Positions 47,030 to 60,800 of a stretch of 64,000 nt of DNA are shown here, in pieces. The notes under the pieces are model-generated. The model was given only the letters and a program-made list of their open reading frames with translations, was not told where the DNA came from and searched no databases. The stretch's first letter is position 1; each line of letters starts with the position of its first letter. The translations under genes were made by a program, and so were the position numbers. The stretch is from Dromaius novaehollandiae (taxonomy: Eukaryota; Chordata; Aves; Casuariiformes; Dromaiidae). The stretch lies in contig NC_088106.1 in NCBI RefSeq assembly GCF_036370855.1, positions 35,912,501-35,976,500 of the forward strand, written 5' to 3'.

Positions 47030-47810
47030 GGGACTAAAGGCTAATCTCCACACACACAGAGGAGCAGAGGAACAATGACAGGCTGAGGAACCCTCCGTAA
47101 CCTCATCAGAACCAACAGGGCTCCCTAACATGGCTCCTCAGCCCATGATCCTGGTGTGACACCCACCACATGAGTCAATGGTCTCCCTGGACCACCTTGC
47201 AGATCCCCTTGGAGGGGTTACTGCTTGCAGGGCTATGGGACTCAATACGGGATGCCAGGAAGAACATCTTGCAATTGAGACTCATTATGGGCTGTTTAGA
47301 GGAAAGACCCAAGGCAGTGAAAGAGAGGGATCAAGCTAGTTTTGGGGAGGAACCAATGTGGAAAAGCAGAAGAAAAAGGGGATAAAAGGTGCAGATTGCT
47401 TGTGAAAAGGTGCTTGGCCAGTAAGCTGCTCTGGCCCTGTGCCTGATAACTGCAGCCTGTCCTGTCCTCTTCTTAACTCCCTTGTGAACTATTCTCTGGG
47501 GTGAGGGGACCCTCTCCTTTCTGTTTGTGCAAGTGCTGTTTTCTGTGTTGAGCTGTGTGATTGGTGATAAATATATGCAGTGTGTGCAGGTGTGCTTGTC
47601 TGACTACTGGTAAAACAGGTTCAGCCTTGCTATTGCCTGGACCTGGGGACATGGAGCTGTGGCAGCCTGGCTTCTGCTGGGCTATCGGATTTGGCATCTC
47701 CTACCTGAGTGCACATACAAGGCTGAGTGGAGGCAGTCTCGTGTGGGAGCTCCCACTGCTGCTGTCAGTGCTGGCCCCTCTGTACCACTGGTGTTGTTAA
47801 AAAGCACGTG
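47030..47810 (+). mobile_element. Possible LTR-like sequence beside the provirus end
   Basis: The plus strand has a TATA-like gggataaaaggtgcag (47376) followed by a C/T-rich stretch and TGTGTTG-type words, as in R-U5 of some avian LTRs. No clear termini or target duplication could be fixed. It does not match the LTR at 41984, so it is not the missing 5' LTR. Confidence 0.25.
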
Positions 47811-47814
47811 TGTG

Positions 47815-50800
47815 GTGGCATACTTTCCCAGCTGCTCAAATCTACCTATGAATGCAAAAGAAAGATGGTTTTGTGCTGCTTCCCAGCAGAAGCGACCAGC
47901 CTGTGCCTTGCAGTGGATTTCCCTACAGGAAAGGGGAGCTGCTCAACCTCATGCACTATCCCACAGGCCACTGTAGCATAAAGAGCTCTGTCTGTTTGCC
48001 TCTCCTTTCAGCTAGGAAGCTCAGGAGCAAGCAGTGCAAGCCAGACCCTGGACTGGGGAATCAGGGTGTCTGGGTGCTGTAGGGGCCTTCCTCCAGGGAC
48101 ACCCCCCCCCCCCCCGAAGGTAAGCACTGCCCCAGAGCTGACACTGGACAGCCCAGGGACTGGCTGAGGCACAGAGGAGAGAAATGGCATTCCCCAGACT
48201 TGGCTGCCAGCAGTGCACTGGAGCTGGGAGGGAACCCAGGTGTCTGGGCTCCCAGTCAGCCTCTCCCCTGCTCTCCCCAGTAGACCCCTGCCTTTCACCT
48301 TCCCACCCAAACCAGAGAGGAGGGAGGCAGTCTTTGTGCACCAGCCCTGCACCACCCCCATGCCCAGCCCCGCTGCCCCAGGGCTGTGGGTGCAGCAGGT
48401 GCAGGTGTGCTGGACACTGTGCTGTGTGCACGCAGCACTGTGTTTGGGCAGGTGTGTGGAAAAGGGGCATGTGCAGCGTCCACGGCGTGCACAGGTCTCT
48501 TATCCCCATTCGGAACCACAGATATTAAGGGGGATCTTTGGCCACACCATGCTGCGTACTTCTGTAATATGCCCATTTAACGGTAAATTCTCTTGCTCCA
48601 GACCAACTGCAGGAGGTATCTTGGGGATGAAGGCACTCGCACCAGCTCCATGAATTCTGAGTCCATTGAACCACATCAGTGTGTCACAAGATGTGCAACT
48701 CGGGAAGGCGAGAGAAGAAAGAGGGAAAAAGAAGAATCAGAGACTCTAAATGCAGCAACTTAGGAAATTATTGTTGGTCTCTCTCATCTACTGACATAAA
48801 CAAGCACAAAGTGCAATGGACTTTAGCAGCATTATTATGTTTTGGAAAGTCCAGTAAACTGGTGCTGCTTGGAAGATATACTGCAGAGGGAAATACAAGT
48901 TATCCCCGTACTTACCCTGAGATCTGCCTTGTGATAAGCTTGTATCACTGCTGCAATACCTTTGCTGAGGCAGCCTGGAAAAATGCAAAAAGACAGAGTG
49001 CCCATACCCTCTATTAGAACAGGTTTGGCTTTCAGGAACAAGGTGCTCTGAAAGACAGGAAATAAACTCTCCTGCATCATCTAGGAAAAACATTTTCACA
49101 GACAATGGACAAGCTGCATCAATCTCCTGGCAAACATCAACAAGCCATATAGTCTATGATGGCTTCCTTTCCCCTAAATGCCTGGCCTGTGGTTTATTTT
49201 AGCTGTGCTGACAGCAGATCGGCCCCTCTCCAGCAACTCAGTTGACAGTATGAGAAAGACAGGAGTGCAGCTCCCATCACCTTGCTCAGTGTGCTCTCAA
49301 GAGGACCAGAAAGAGAAGGACCAGGGTAATGTTTCGCCCCGGTCTCCTGTGGGACCTTGCAATGAACTGCCACAGGCTCTTGCTTCCTTCCACAAGGGGC
49401 ACTAAACCCACCCACAGACAGCCTTGCTCATCAGGCCTTTTTCAAGGTACGCCGAGCAACCTTGAGGGCAGCTGCAAACAAGCAACTGTCCCCACAACCC
49501 AGTCCCCACAAAAATTGCGTTTAATTTACTGAGGGAAGAAGTCATTCACTGGCAACTTTCACACAGCATCTGCTCTAAAACTGACTGCTGGCACTCTAGT
49601 TTCTGAGGTCTGACAAGGCTTTGTCACCATAACTGGAGGGGAATTCCCCCCAGAAGGTAACACAGTACCTGCTGACATTCTTCCCACCAAGATCAGGCTC
49701 TTGCTGAGAAGCACATCCACCCTTCAGAGATGCCGAAACACAACGCCTCCAAACGTCTAAGTGTGACTCTGCAGTGACTGACCGAACATGTCACAGGTTG
49801 CCTACATGGAGCAGAGAGAGAGCACAGGTGACTTTGCTGAGTAGCATCATCCTCAACTCCAGCAGAAAATGAGAAAGCCTCTTTCCCTTACAGAGCGTAA
49901 CATCCTAGGTAAATCTCACCCGCTGTCCCTGGTTTACTGAAAACAGACAAAAAATCATGGGAAGGACAAACCACCTTGGAACAGAAAGGTCACAAATGTT
50001 GCGCTTTTTTCTGTTTTCCCCCCTCTGATTAGAGGCCTCCATGAACATTTTTGCTAGCTCTCCAGATAGGCAGGAGGACACAACTGCATGCTGTTCGTTG
50101 CTTGCTTCCACCCAGGGGTCTCACAGGGAACATGCTCAGACCTGCTTCCCTGCAGGAAGCTTACATAGAAAATCCACCCACGAGGAGGGCTCTGATGGCT
50201 TTCCAGACTGTCTGTATTGTCAGGAAAAAAAGACAGTCTGCACTGCAGTCAGCGTACAAAGGAACAGGAATAACGCTGGGTTCTGGATTCAAAGAGGGAG
50301 AGAAGGGAGAGCAGTTCAAAAAGAAGAAGGAATCTCCTTGCTTTGAGAGAAGCCTGTACTCCAGGACTGTCATGCAGACACCGCAGACAGACACATGATA
50401 GGAAGAGAAGGGTCTTGTACAAACGTACTAGGGCCTGATACATTCCTTTAGGGAACGGGTGCTGTAAACATGAGGGGGTATTTTTCTGGTTCCAGTGTGG
50501 ACTGTGTGGAAACAACTGCGGGGCGGGGTGGGGGGGGGAGGAGAAGAATACCCTGGTTTCTACCTCTCATCTAATATCTGAAAAAGAGTGATGAGAGACC
50601 TCCCTTATACTGCCAGGAGGAATGAGTGATAATTACCCTAAGAAGATAAAACTGTCAGTCAAGGGAAACGCCAGGACTGGCCTTCAGGAATCAGAGGTAG
50701 CTGGAGATGCCATGTTCTGAAATGTCTTTCAAGCCCTGCCCTACAGCATATTGGAATCACATTAAGAGAAATAACCTGATAGCCGCTCTGTGACATACTA

Positions 50801-53800
50801 AGTTGATCTTACTTCGGGAAGATTATGAATGAAGGAGCAGGGGGAAGAGAAGGAAGGAAGGGAGGGAAGATTGGGTCTCTTTGGACACCACTGCATTTGC
50901 CCAGCCACAGTATTTCTCGCCACAGTATTTCTCACTTCGGAATGATTTCTGAGGAGGGAACTAGAACATGTAGTTAAGTGTGTCATTAAATACTTAGGAA
51001 GCAAAATTGTTAGTGGAATTCTGTTTTTCCTTCCTATAGATATGTTCCTCAACAAAAAAAGAAAGACAATCCAATAACATTCAGAATCAGAGCTGGAAGA
51101 TGGCTGGCAACACCTTTGCTCCGCTTATATTTCTTCATCATTTACAGTATTTTGAAAGCACAATTTGCTGTATGAGTGCCTCAGCTCTAGACACATTCTT
51201 TGAATTTAAATACGTTTTCAATGGCTGGTGACATCCACTGTACCCAAACTGTACTTGGGTTGCAACAAGATCAGTTTGCACTTGTAGCTCTTTGTTAGCT
51301 GGTGATTTGAGACCCAATTCTGCCAAAGCGTGCCTGTAGATAGAATTTTAAATGTTCATGGTTTCAGAAATTTCTTCTCGAGCAGCATCCCCTCCTTCAC
51401 TGAGCTCAGGATGCCTATGCCACACCTGTGTGGAGTATAAAATAATGAGGACTGAAAGCTTAAGTGTGTCTGTAACAAGGTGGAAGAGATGCTTATGGCT
51501 GCAACTCAGTATGAGAGGGAAAGCAGGAAAAAGCAGGAAAAGCAAAGAAGCGTTTTCAGAAAGGGCTAAAGAACCCAACAGAGGAGAAGAAGATTTAATA
51601 CTGCAGCTGGGTGTTTTTTTCTTCCCCAACTCTCAAATCAACTATTGATCAGCAAATTCAAACATTAACCAAGATTTGTTTTTTTATCCCTCTCAGTTCT
51701 GCCAAACGTCAGTGTAATACATGCTAGGCCTTTTGTTTCAGCTGGTGCATCCTGACGGCATGGCAAAGCCAAGGCATTGTAGGTCCCCTGCTTACACCTG
51801 TCCATAACTTTGTTGTGCTGGTCAGGATTCCCTGAGAGTTGTCATTAGGTGCAATTCATTTACCCAAGAACGTAAGACACTAGCTCCTCTTTAATATTAG
51901 CTGACAGGTTATGTTATATAGCATCCTTTCCCAGAAGCAGTGGAGAAGAAGTCACAGTTCAACAGATAATGGGTTATTTTCCAAAATTCCTGGAAAGGAC
52001 AATACCAATTGTAATTTGGCTCCACAATTTATAGTACACTGTTAAACACTGTGGAGAATGGCAAGAGGCCAGAAGGAGGCAGAATTGAGTAAAATTGCAT
52101 CTCAGCTGTAAAACAGGTCATTTTGAATGCATGCGGTCCAGAGGCGCCTGAATTTTACAGACCTCCATACTACGAGCTCCAATTGAAACAAAATGCTTCT
52201 GTACATTGCTGCTTCATAATTTCATCTGTTAGATGCAGTTCCAACTCTTAGTCCTTTGGGTTCTGTAAAACAATCACTTCCATTGCAAAAATGAATGGTA
52301 TTGAGAAAAAGCCTACTAAAAATGGGGGGGAGTAGCTGAATTTCACCCTACACGGGATTTTTACAGCAGCCCAAGTCACATATGGCAGCAATGGCTTCTG
52401 CAGAGAGGCCCAAAGCTGCCTTCTCCACAGAACTGACAAGGAAAAAAACCTTCATCCTGTTTGGCTGATCTCAAATATACAGGCCCAGAGCATCCAGGCT
52501 GTTAACAAGACTGCTTTAGAGTACCAGTCTGAAAGATTCAGCACCACTTTGTCCTGTGGTCACAATACTGGAAAAGCCCTGCCCAAACCTCAAAATCTAT
52601 TCGCTAGTAGACATGAGGGAAAAAGGCCCACAAAGTCCTTCAAAATCAAGATGCCAAGCAAGAAGTATCGTTTGAATCCAATTCACTCTAGCTGGCTATT
52701 CTGCAGATGAATAATGAGTTCACTGCCAACTTGCTGCTCTTCATGCTTTGGACACAGCAAACAGGAAAGAAGAAAAGGTTGGGGGGGGGAAGGGGGAGAA
52801 AGGAAAGAAGACAGGGAGTAGAAATGGGCATTTTGGGCTGATATTGTTAGGATACCAGAGAGTTATCAACAAGAAAATAGGCTGGGCTGTCACATTAAAC
52901 ATGGCTTTTGACAGCTGAGAAACAGTAGGGCCTGGATGCAGAATCAATTCCTGCCACAGACTTTTCTTCTCAGGAAGTTCTTGTCCATTCCTGCTTAACA
53001 CAAGACCTGGGCACAACTCAGCCCCTTAAAGAGGCTGTAAACTGGAGCTGAAAAGTGCCCGACTCACCTTATTGTGCCAGTCTTGCTCAACCCCCTCCTA
53101 AACTTCACTTAGATGTGTGGCACTGCAGTACGTGATCATGACAATTCAGATTCCCAGAACACCTAGCTGGAGCAGGAGAGACTTCTAGTCTCTACTCTAG
53201 CATTTCTCACTGCTGAGGGCTTGCCTTTGCAACCTTGAGATTGTTTGTATTTCAAGAAATTGTATTTTAAACTGCCAAAAGTCCTTCTAAGCAAGTAACG
53301 CATAGCACGGGAGCTGTCAGGACACATCAGCTCCTTAGTCCCACTGAGCTTCCTTTCACCTGCTTGAACTACAAGAACTAACTGCAGCAACACATTATTC
53401 TTTTTTAGAAAAACCTACAGTGCAACCACCTCATGTATTTTCCCAGTGTATTTCCCAGTACCTTATAGGCAGCAGAGAGATGCTGAAGCTGGAGAATAAG
53501 GAGCTGGCTCCAGGTTTGCAGAGTGTTCTCTGGCAGTTCTCCCTCTCTCTGCTGCTGGACTCCTCAGCCCTTCTCCTCTTGGCAGAAGCTCAACTGCTTG
53601 CCCATCTCCAATAGACTTTTTTGTGCTCTTGCAGTAAAAAGGAACTCACTAGAACAGCAGAAGGTGGCACATCAACAATAACAGCTCTACACCTCCCTAC
53701 TTCCCAGCTGTTGGCTCTGAAGCAGGAAAACATCAGAATTGCTCTGCTTAACAGAGGCAAGGACAGTTCCCCCTGCCCCCACCAAATGGTTCTTCTCCCT

Positions 53801-54350
53801 TATCATCCAAAACAGCTGAATCCTTTAGACTGCCTCCTTCCCAGAAAAGATCTGCCCAAAATATAAGCAACTAAACCTTGTATCCAGCAACTGCTGAAGA
53901 TCAAATTCAGCTATAGGCACCTGGTGCCACCAAAAGATTAAAGAACATCATAATCATAGGATGTTGCAGGAAGAGCCTCTTGAAAGGGATCTTAAACTCA
54001 TGGCTGTAACTTCTCTTCCACTTTTCTGAAGCTGTCTCATGGGTCTATGTTACCACAGTCCAAAATAAGTTGTCCACAGTCCAAAAGGGGGTCCAAAAGT
54101 TGTCCAAAGTCACCACAGTCCAAAAGCCCTCCCTATTCTGCTTGAAAGTCGTTCAGAAAAGCTCAGATGCCCTCTTTCAGCCTTATTCATATGCTGTTAA
54201 GAGCATCAGCTTGTAGAAATTCTTAGGCTAATGTCAGAAACTGTCAGCAGCCATGTTATGCTGAGTACCTGCCCTCTTACCTGAGCAGTTACTAGGTTTC
54301 ATCTGTATCAACAAGACATAACAGTGTAGCATGCAGCTGATGGAACACTA
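47815..54350. other. Long stretch without recognised genes
   Basis: Short frames only, on both strands. There is a G-rich run at 50518-50540, purine-rich tracts near 52765-52815, and a tandem ccacagtccaaaa word at 54050-54125. Bases 53940-54010 weakly resemble a CR1 end. If the exon-array gene ends at 54.36 kb this is its 3' flank. Confidence 0.4.
48102..48115. repeat. Poly-C run
   Basis: Fourteen consecutive C in a GC-rich setting, likely length-variable. Confidence 0.95.
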
Positions 54351-54360
54351 TTTCAGAAAA

Positions 54361-54366
54361 TTTATT
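54361..54366 (-). terminator. AATAAA downstream of the exon array
   Basis: TTTATT on plus, AATAAA on the minus strand. It lies about 390 bp past the stop of the proposed short last exon and 13 bp past the stop of an alternative frame (54380-54604). The match could be chance in AT-rich sequence. Confidence 0.4.
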
Positions 54367-54379
54367 TAATTTTCCTCTC

Positions 54380-54604
54380 CTACTTCCTGCATGCTGTTGC
54401 CAATAATTCTGAAACCACGTCCTCCACAAACATCTCTTCGAATACAAGGTGGTTGCTTACAAAGTGCTTCCCAACACTTTTCAGAGCAAATGAACCTCCA
54501 GAAGACAGCCAGCCACACTCCGCAAGACAGCCTGGGACGCTCGCATGCTCAGCTGAAACCTTCTCCCGCATCCCCACGATTGTTGCTACAATGCAAGTAC
54601 ACAT
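54380..54604 (-). CDS. Alternative final coding frame of the array gene
   Basis: An open minus-strand frame with protein-like composition (GMREKVSAEHASVPGC..HLVFEEMFVEDVVSELLA) ends at TAG 54380-54382, just before AATAAA. No acceptor linking it in frame to the array could be established. It may be 3' UTR. Confidence 0.2.
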   Translation of the reverse strand: MCTCIVATIVGMREKVSAEHASVPGCLAECGWLSSGGSFALKSVGKHFVSNHLVFEEMFVEDVVSELLATACRK

Positions 54605-54755
54605 GCCAGCACAGACACAGCCTTCCTAAACGCAGCTCTCTCCTGCCTGCCACAGCCACTCACACAAAAAGCCTCCATGGCCTGGGCAGCTCTTCCACTT
54701 GGGGGAGACACCCAAGAGTTCCCGCTCCTACAGCACCTCCTTTATCCCGGCAGCA

Positions 54756-54806
54756 CTACGACCTCTCACTGCCCTTCAAATCCAACACTCCCAAAAAGAA
54801 CGACAG
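54756..54806 (-). CDS. Candidate last exon of the exon-array gene
   Basis: After exon copy 1 the usual intron diverges 29 bp in and runs instead to a strong acceptor, ttttcctgttgttgcag. In phase 0 the exon encodes LSFFLGVLDLKGSERS and a TAG. The intron would be only 62 nt, shorter than most vertebrate introns, so a longer intron to another exon is possible. Confidence 0.35.
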   Translation of the reverse strand: MSFFLGVLDLKGSERS

Positions 54807-54868
54807 CTGCAACAACAGGAAAAACACAATCCCCAGGGTTCCCCAAACTAACACCTGCCGCCACCTAC

Positions 54869-57800
54869 CTGGGAGCTGCTGCCTGAGCTCGACCAGTCCA
54901 TCGGCTGGGGTGACCTGGCCGATGCCAGCCCAGCTGTCTTCACCGCCTGCAAAGCAAAAGGAGGCATTTTGAGGCAAAGGCACACTGAGAGAACCACCAA
55001 GAGCCACTGCCTCTTCTCTCCCGGGTCCTGCCACATGCCAAGGACAGCAAACACAAGCCCAGGTGCCCCTGCAACAATGTCTCTTGTATTATGCCCCATT
55101 TTGGGCACAGCCAAATGCACGCAAGGCACACAATGGTGCCCCATTTTGTGCACAACCAAAGGCACACAAACATGCATGCAAAACAGGCTTCCAAGCTCTC
55201 ACTTCGAAGACCATCTCGCAATGGCACCTCTCTGCTCAGCGGCACACACCCTTGCCAAGCCACCCTCCCCACCTCTCCCCAAACTAACTCCTGCCGCCAC
55301 CTACCTGGGAGCTGCTGCCTGAGCTCGACCAGTCCATCGGCTGGGCTGACCTGGCCGATGCCAGCCCAGCTGTCTTCACCGCCTGCAAAGCAAAAGGAGG
55401 CATTTTGAGGCAAAGGCACACTGAGAGAACCACCAAGAGCCACTGCCTCTTCTCTCCCGGGTCCTGCCACATGCCAAGGACAGCAAACGCACTTCCTGGC
55501 CAACTCGCAACAAAGTCCCCTCTACTCTAGCCCAATCTGTGCCCAAGCAAAGGCACACAAGGCAAACATTCGTGTGCCCCATTTTGGGCACAACCAAAGG
55601 CACACAAGCATGGATGCACAACAGGCTTCCAAATTCACGCTTCCAAGCCCATCTCGCAATGGTGCCTCTCTGCTCAGCAGCACACACCCTTGCCAAGCCA
55701 CCCTCCCCACCTCTCCCCAAACTAACACCTGCCACCACCTACCTGGGAGCTGCTGCCTGAGCTCGACCAGTCCATGGGCTGGGCTGACCTGGCCGATGCC
55801 AGCCCAGCTGTCTTCACTGCCTGCAAAGCAAAAGGAGGCATTTAGACGGAGAGGCACACAGAAAGAACCACCAAGAGCCACTGCCTCTTCTCTCCCGGGT
55901 CCTGCCGCATGCCAAGGACAGCAAACACATTCCAAGGTCCCCCTGCATTATACCCCATTTTGTGCACAACCAAAGGCACACAAGCATGGATGCAAAACAG
56001 GCTTCCAAGCTCACGCTTCCAAGCCCATCTTGCAATGGTGCCTCTCTGCTCAGCGGCACACACCCTTGCCAAGCCACCCTCCCCACCTCTCCCCTAAATA
56101 ACTCCTGCCGCCACCTACCTGGGAGCTGCTGCCTGAGCTCGACCAGTCCATCGGCTGGGGTGACCTGGCTGATGCCAGCCCAGCTGTCTTCACCGCCTGC
56201 AAAGCAAAAGGAGGCATTTTTAGGCAAGGGCACACAGAAGAAACCACCAAGAGCCACTGCCTCTTCTCTGTCGGGTCCTGCCACATGCCAAGGACAGTAA
56301 ACAAATTCCCAGGTCCCCCCGCAACAATGTCTCTTGCATTATGCCCCATTTTGGGCACAACCAAAGGCAGACAAGGTACACATTTGTGCCCCACTGTGTG
56401 AACAACCAAAAGCACACATGCATGGATGCACAACAGGCTTCCAAGCTCACGCTTCCAAGCCCATCTTGCAATGGCGCCTCTCTGCTCAGCGGCACACACC
56501 CTTGCCAAGCCACCCTCCCCACCTCTCCCCAAACTAACTCCTGCCGCCACCTACCTGGGAGCTGCTGCCTGAGCTCGACCAGTCCATTGGCTGGGCTGAC
56601 CTGGCCGATGCCAGCCCAGCTGTCTTCACCGCCTGCAAAGCAAAAGGAGGCATTTTTAGGCAAGGGCACACAGAAAGAACCACCAAGAGCCACTGCCTCT
56701 TCTCTCCCGGGTCCTGCCACATGCCAAGGACAGCAAACACATGCCGAGGCGCCCCTGCAACAACGTCTCTTGTATTATGCCCCATTTTGGGCACAACCAA
56801 AGGCACACAAGCGTGGATGCAAAACAGGCTTCCAAATTCACGCTTCCAAGACCATCTTGCAGTGGTGCCTCTCTGCTCAGCGGCACACACCCTTGCCAAG
56901 CCACCCTCCCCACCTCTCCCCAAACTAACTCCTGCCGCCACCTACCTGGGAGCTGCTGCCTGAGCTCGACCAGTCCATCGGCTGGGGTGACCTGGCTGAT
57001 GCCTGCCCAGCTGTCTTCACCGCCTGAAAACCAAAGGGCAGCATTTTAAGGCAAGGGCACACAGAAAGAACCACCAAGAGCCACTGCTTCTTCTCTCCTG
57101 GGTCCTGCCACATGCCAAGGACAGTAAACAAATTCCCAGGTCCCCCTGCAACAACGTCTCTTGTATTATGCCCCATTTTGTGCACAGCCAAAGGAACACA
57201 AGGCGCACATTCGTGTGCCCCATTTTGTGCACCTCCAAAGGCACACATCCATGGATGTAAAACAGGCTTCCAAATACACGCTTCCAAGCCGATCTTGCAG
57301 TGGTGTCTCTCTGCTCAGCGGCACACACCCTTGCCAAGCCACCCTCCCCACCTCTCCCCAAACTAACTCCTGCCACCACCTACCTGGGAGCTGCTGCCTG
57401 AGCTCGACCAGTCCATGGGCTGGGCTGACCTGGCCGATGCCAGCCCAGCTGTCTTCACCGCCTGCAAAGCAAAAGGAGGCATTTTGAGGCTAAGGCCTGC
57501 GGAAAGAACCACCAAGAGCCACTGCCTCTTCTCTCCTGGGTCCTGCCACATGCCAAGGACAGCAAACACATGCCCACGTCCCCTCGCAACAACGTATCTT
57601 GCATTATGCCCCATTTTGGGCACAAACAAATGCACGCAAGGCACACATTGGTGCCCCATTTTGTGCACAACCAAAGGCACACAAGCATGCATGCAAAACA
57701 GGCTTCCAAGCTCCCACTTCCCAGCCCATCTTGCAATGGCACCTCTCTGCTCAGCAGCACACACGCTTGCCAAGCCACCCTCCCCACCTCTCCCCAAACT

Positions 57801-60800
57801 AACTCCTGCCGCCACCTACCTGGGAGCTGCTGCCTGAGCTCGACCAGTCCATCGGCTGGGGTGACCTGGCCGATGCCAGCCCAGCTGTCTTCACCGCCTG
57901 CAAAGCAAAAGGAGGCATTTTGAGGCTAAGGCCTGCGGAAAGAACCACCAAGAGCCACTGCCTCTTCTCTCCTGGGTCCTGCCACATGCCAAGGACAGCA
58001 AACACATGCCCAGGTCCCCCCGCAACAATGTCTCTTGTATTATGCCCCATTTTGGGCACAGCCAAAGGAACACAAGGCGCACATTCGTGTGCCCCATTTT
58101 GTGCACCTCCAAAGGCACACATGCATGGATGCAAAACAGGCTTCCAAGTTCACGCTTCCAAGCCCATCTCGCAATGGTGCCTCTCTGCTCAGCGGCACAC
58201 ACCCTTGCCAAGCCAGCCTCCCCACCTCTCCCCAAACTAACTCCTGCCGCCACCTACCTGGGAGCTGCTGCCTGAGCTCGACCAGTCCATTGGCTGGGCT
58301 GACCTGGCCGATGCCAGCCCAGCTGTCTTCACTGCCTGCAAAGCAAAAGGAGGCATTTAGACGGAGAGGCACACAGAAAGAACCACCAAGAGCCTCTGCC
58401 TCTTCTCTCCCGGGTCCTGCCGCATGCCAAGGACAGCAAACACATTCCAAGGTCCCCCTGCATTATACCCCATTTTGTGCACAACCAAAGGCACACAAGC
58501 ATGGATGCAAAACAGGCTTCCAAGCTCACACTTCCAAGCCCATCTTGCAATGGTGCCTCTCTGCTCAGCGGCACACACCCTTGCCAAGCCAGCCTCCCCA
58601 CCTCTCCCCTAAATAACTCCTGCCGCCACCTACCTGGGAGCTGCTGCCTGAGCTCGACCAGTCCATGGGCTGGGGTGAACTGGCCGATGCCAGCCCAGCT
58701 GTCTTCACCACCTGCAAAGCAAAAGGAGGCATTTTTAGGCAAGGGCACACAGAAGAAACCACCAAGAGCCACTGCCTCTTCTCTGTCGGGTCCTGCCACA
58801 TGACAAGGACAGCAAACAAATTCCCAGGTCCCCCCGCAATACATCTCTTGCATTATGCCCCATTTTGGGCACAACCAAAGGCAGACAAGGTACACATTTG
58901 TGCCCCACTGTGTGAACAACCAAAAGCACACATGCATGGATGCACAACAGGCTTCCAAGCTCACGCTTCCAAGCCCATCTTGCAATGGCGCCTCTCTGCT
59001 CAGCGGCACACACCCTTGCCAAGCCACCCTCCCCACCTCTCCCCAAACTAACACCTGCCGCCACCTACCTGGGAGCTGCTGCCTGAGCTCGACCAGTCCA
59101 TGGGCTGGGCTGACCTGGCCGATGCCAGCCCAGCTGTCTTCACCGCCTGCAAAGCAAAAGGAGGCATTTTTAGGCAAGGGCACACAGAAAGAACCACCAA
59201 GAGCCACTGCCTCTTCTCTCCCGGGTCCTGCCACATGCCAAGGACAGCAAACACATGCCGAGGCGCCCCTGCAACAACGTCTCTTGTATTATGCCCCATT
59301 TTGGGCACAACCAAAGGCACACAAGCGTGGATGCAAAACAGGCTTCCAAATTCACGCTTCCAAGACCATCTTGCAGTGGTGCCTCTCTGCTCAGCGGCAC
59401 ACACCCTTGCCAAGCCACCCTCCCCACCTCTCCCCAAACTAACTCCTGCCGCCACCTACCTGGGAGCTGCTGCCTGAGCTCGACCAGTCCATCGGCTGGG
59501 GTGACCTGGCTGATGCCATCCCAGCTGTCTTCAGTGCCTGAAAACCAAAGGGCAGCATTTTAAGGCAAGGGCACACAGAAAGAACCACCAAGAGCCACTG
59601 CTTCTTCTCTCCCGGGTCCTGCCACATGCCAAGGACAGTAAACAAATTCCCAGGTCCCCCTGCAACAACGTCTCTTGTATTATGCCCCATTTTGTGCACA
59701 ACCAAAGGCACACAAGCATGGATGCAAAACAGGCTTCCATGCTCACGCTTCCAAGCCCATCTCTCAGTGGCACCTAACTGGGAGCTGCTGCCTGAGCTCG
59801 ACCAGTCCATGGGCTGGGCTGACCTGGCTGATGCCAGCCCAGCTGTCTTCACCGCCTGCAAAGCAAAAGGAGGCATTCAGACGGAGAGGCACACTGAGAG
59901 AACCACCAAGAGCCACTGCCTCTTCTCTCCTGGGTCCTGCCACATGCCAAGGACAGCAAACGCACTTCCTGGCCAACTCGCAAGAAAGTCCCCTCTACTT
60001 TAGCCCAATCTTTGCCCAAGCAAAGGCACACAAAGCACACATTCCTGTGCCCCATTTAGTGCACAACCAAAGGCACACAAACATGGATGTAAAACAGGCT
60101 TCCAAATACACGCTTCCAAGCCGATCTTGCAATGGTGCCTCTCTGCTCAGCGGCACACACCCTTGCCAAGCCACCCTCCCCACCTCTCCCCAAACTAACT
60201 CCTGCCACCACCTACCTGGGAGCTGCTGCCTGAGCTCGACCAGTCCATGGGCTGGGCTGACCTGGCCGATGCCAGCCCAGCTGTCTTCACCGCCTGCAAA
60301 GCAAAAGGAGGCATTTTGAGGCTAAGGCCTGCGGAAAGAACCACCAAGAGCCACTGCCTCTTCTCTCCCGGGTCCTGCCACATGCCAAGGACAGCAAACA
60401 CATGCCCAGGTCCCCCCGCAACAACGTATCTTGCATTATGCCCCATTTTGGGCACAACCAAATGCACGCAAGGCACACATTGGTGCCCCATTTTGTGCAC
60501 AACCAAAGGCACACAAGCATGCATGCAAAACAGGCTTCCAAGCTCCCACTTCCCAGCCCATCTTGCAATGGCACCTCTCTGCTCAGCAGCACACACCCTT
60601 GCCAAGCCACCCTCCCCACCTCTCCCCAAACTAACACCTGCCGCCACCTACCTGGGAGCTGCTGCCTGAGCTCGACCAGTCCATTGGCTGGGCTGACCTG
60701 GCTGATGCCTGCCCAGCTGTCTTCACCACCTGAAAAGCAAAAGGAGGCATTTTGAGGGAGAGGCACACTGAGAGAACCACCAAGAGCCACTGCCTCTTCT

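Noticed and set aside
53940-54010. Possible CR1 3' end fragment
   Set aside because: Only a short and poor match to the CR1 end; not enough to call.
58329-59234. A 301-codon minus-strand ORF reading through two array units
   Set aside because: It runs through introns with conserved splice sites in the phase-1 frame and exists in only this pair of units.
54391-59477. Many plus-strand ORFs of 100-195 codons across the array
   Set aside because: They cross the proposed introns and are antisense to the exon units; their repetition follows from the DNA repeat.
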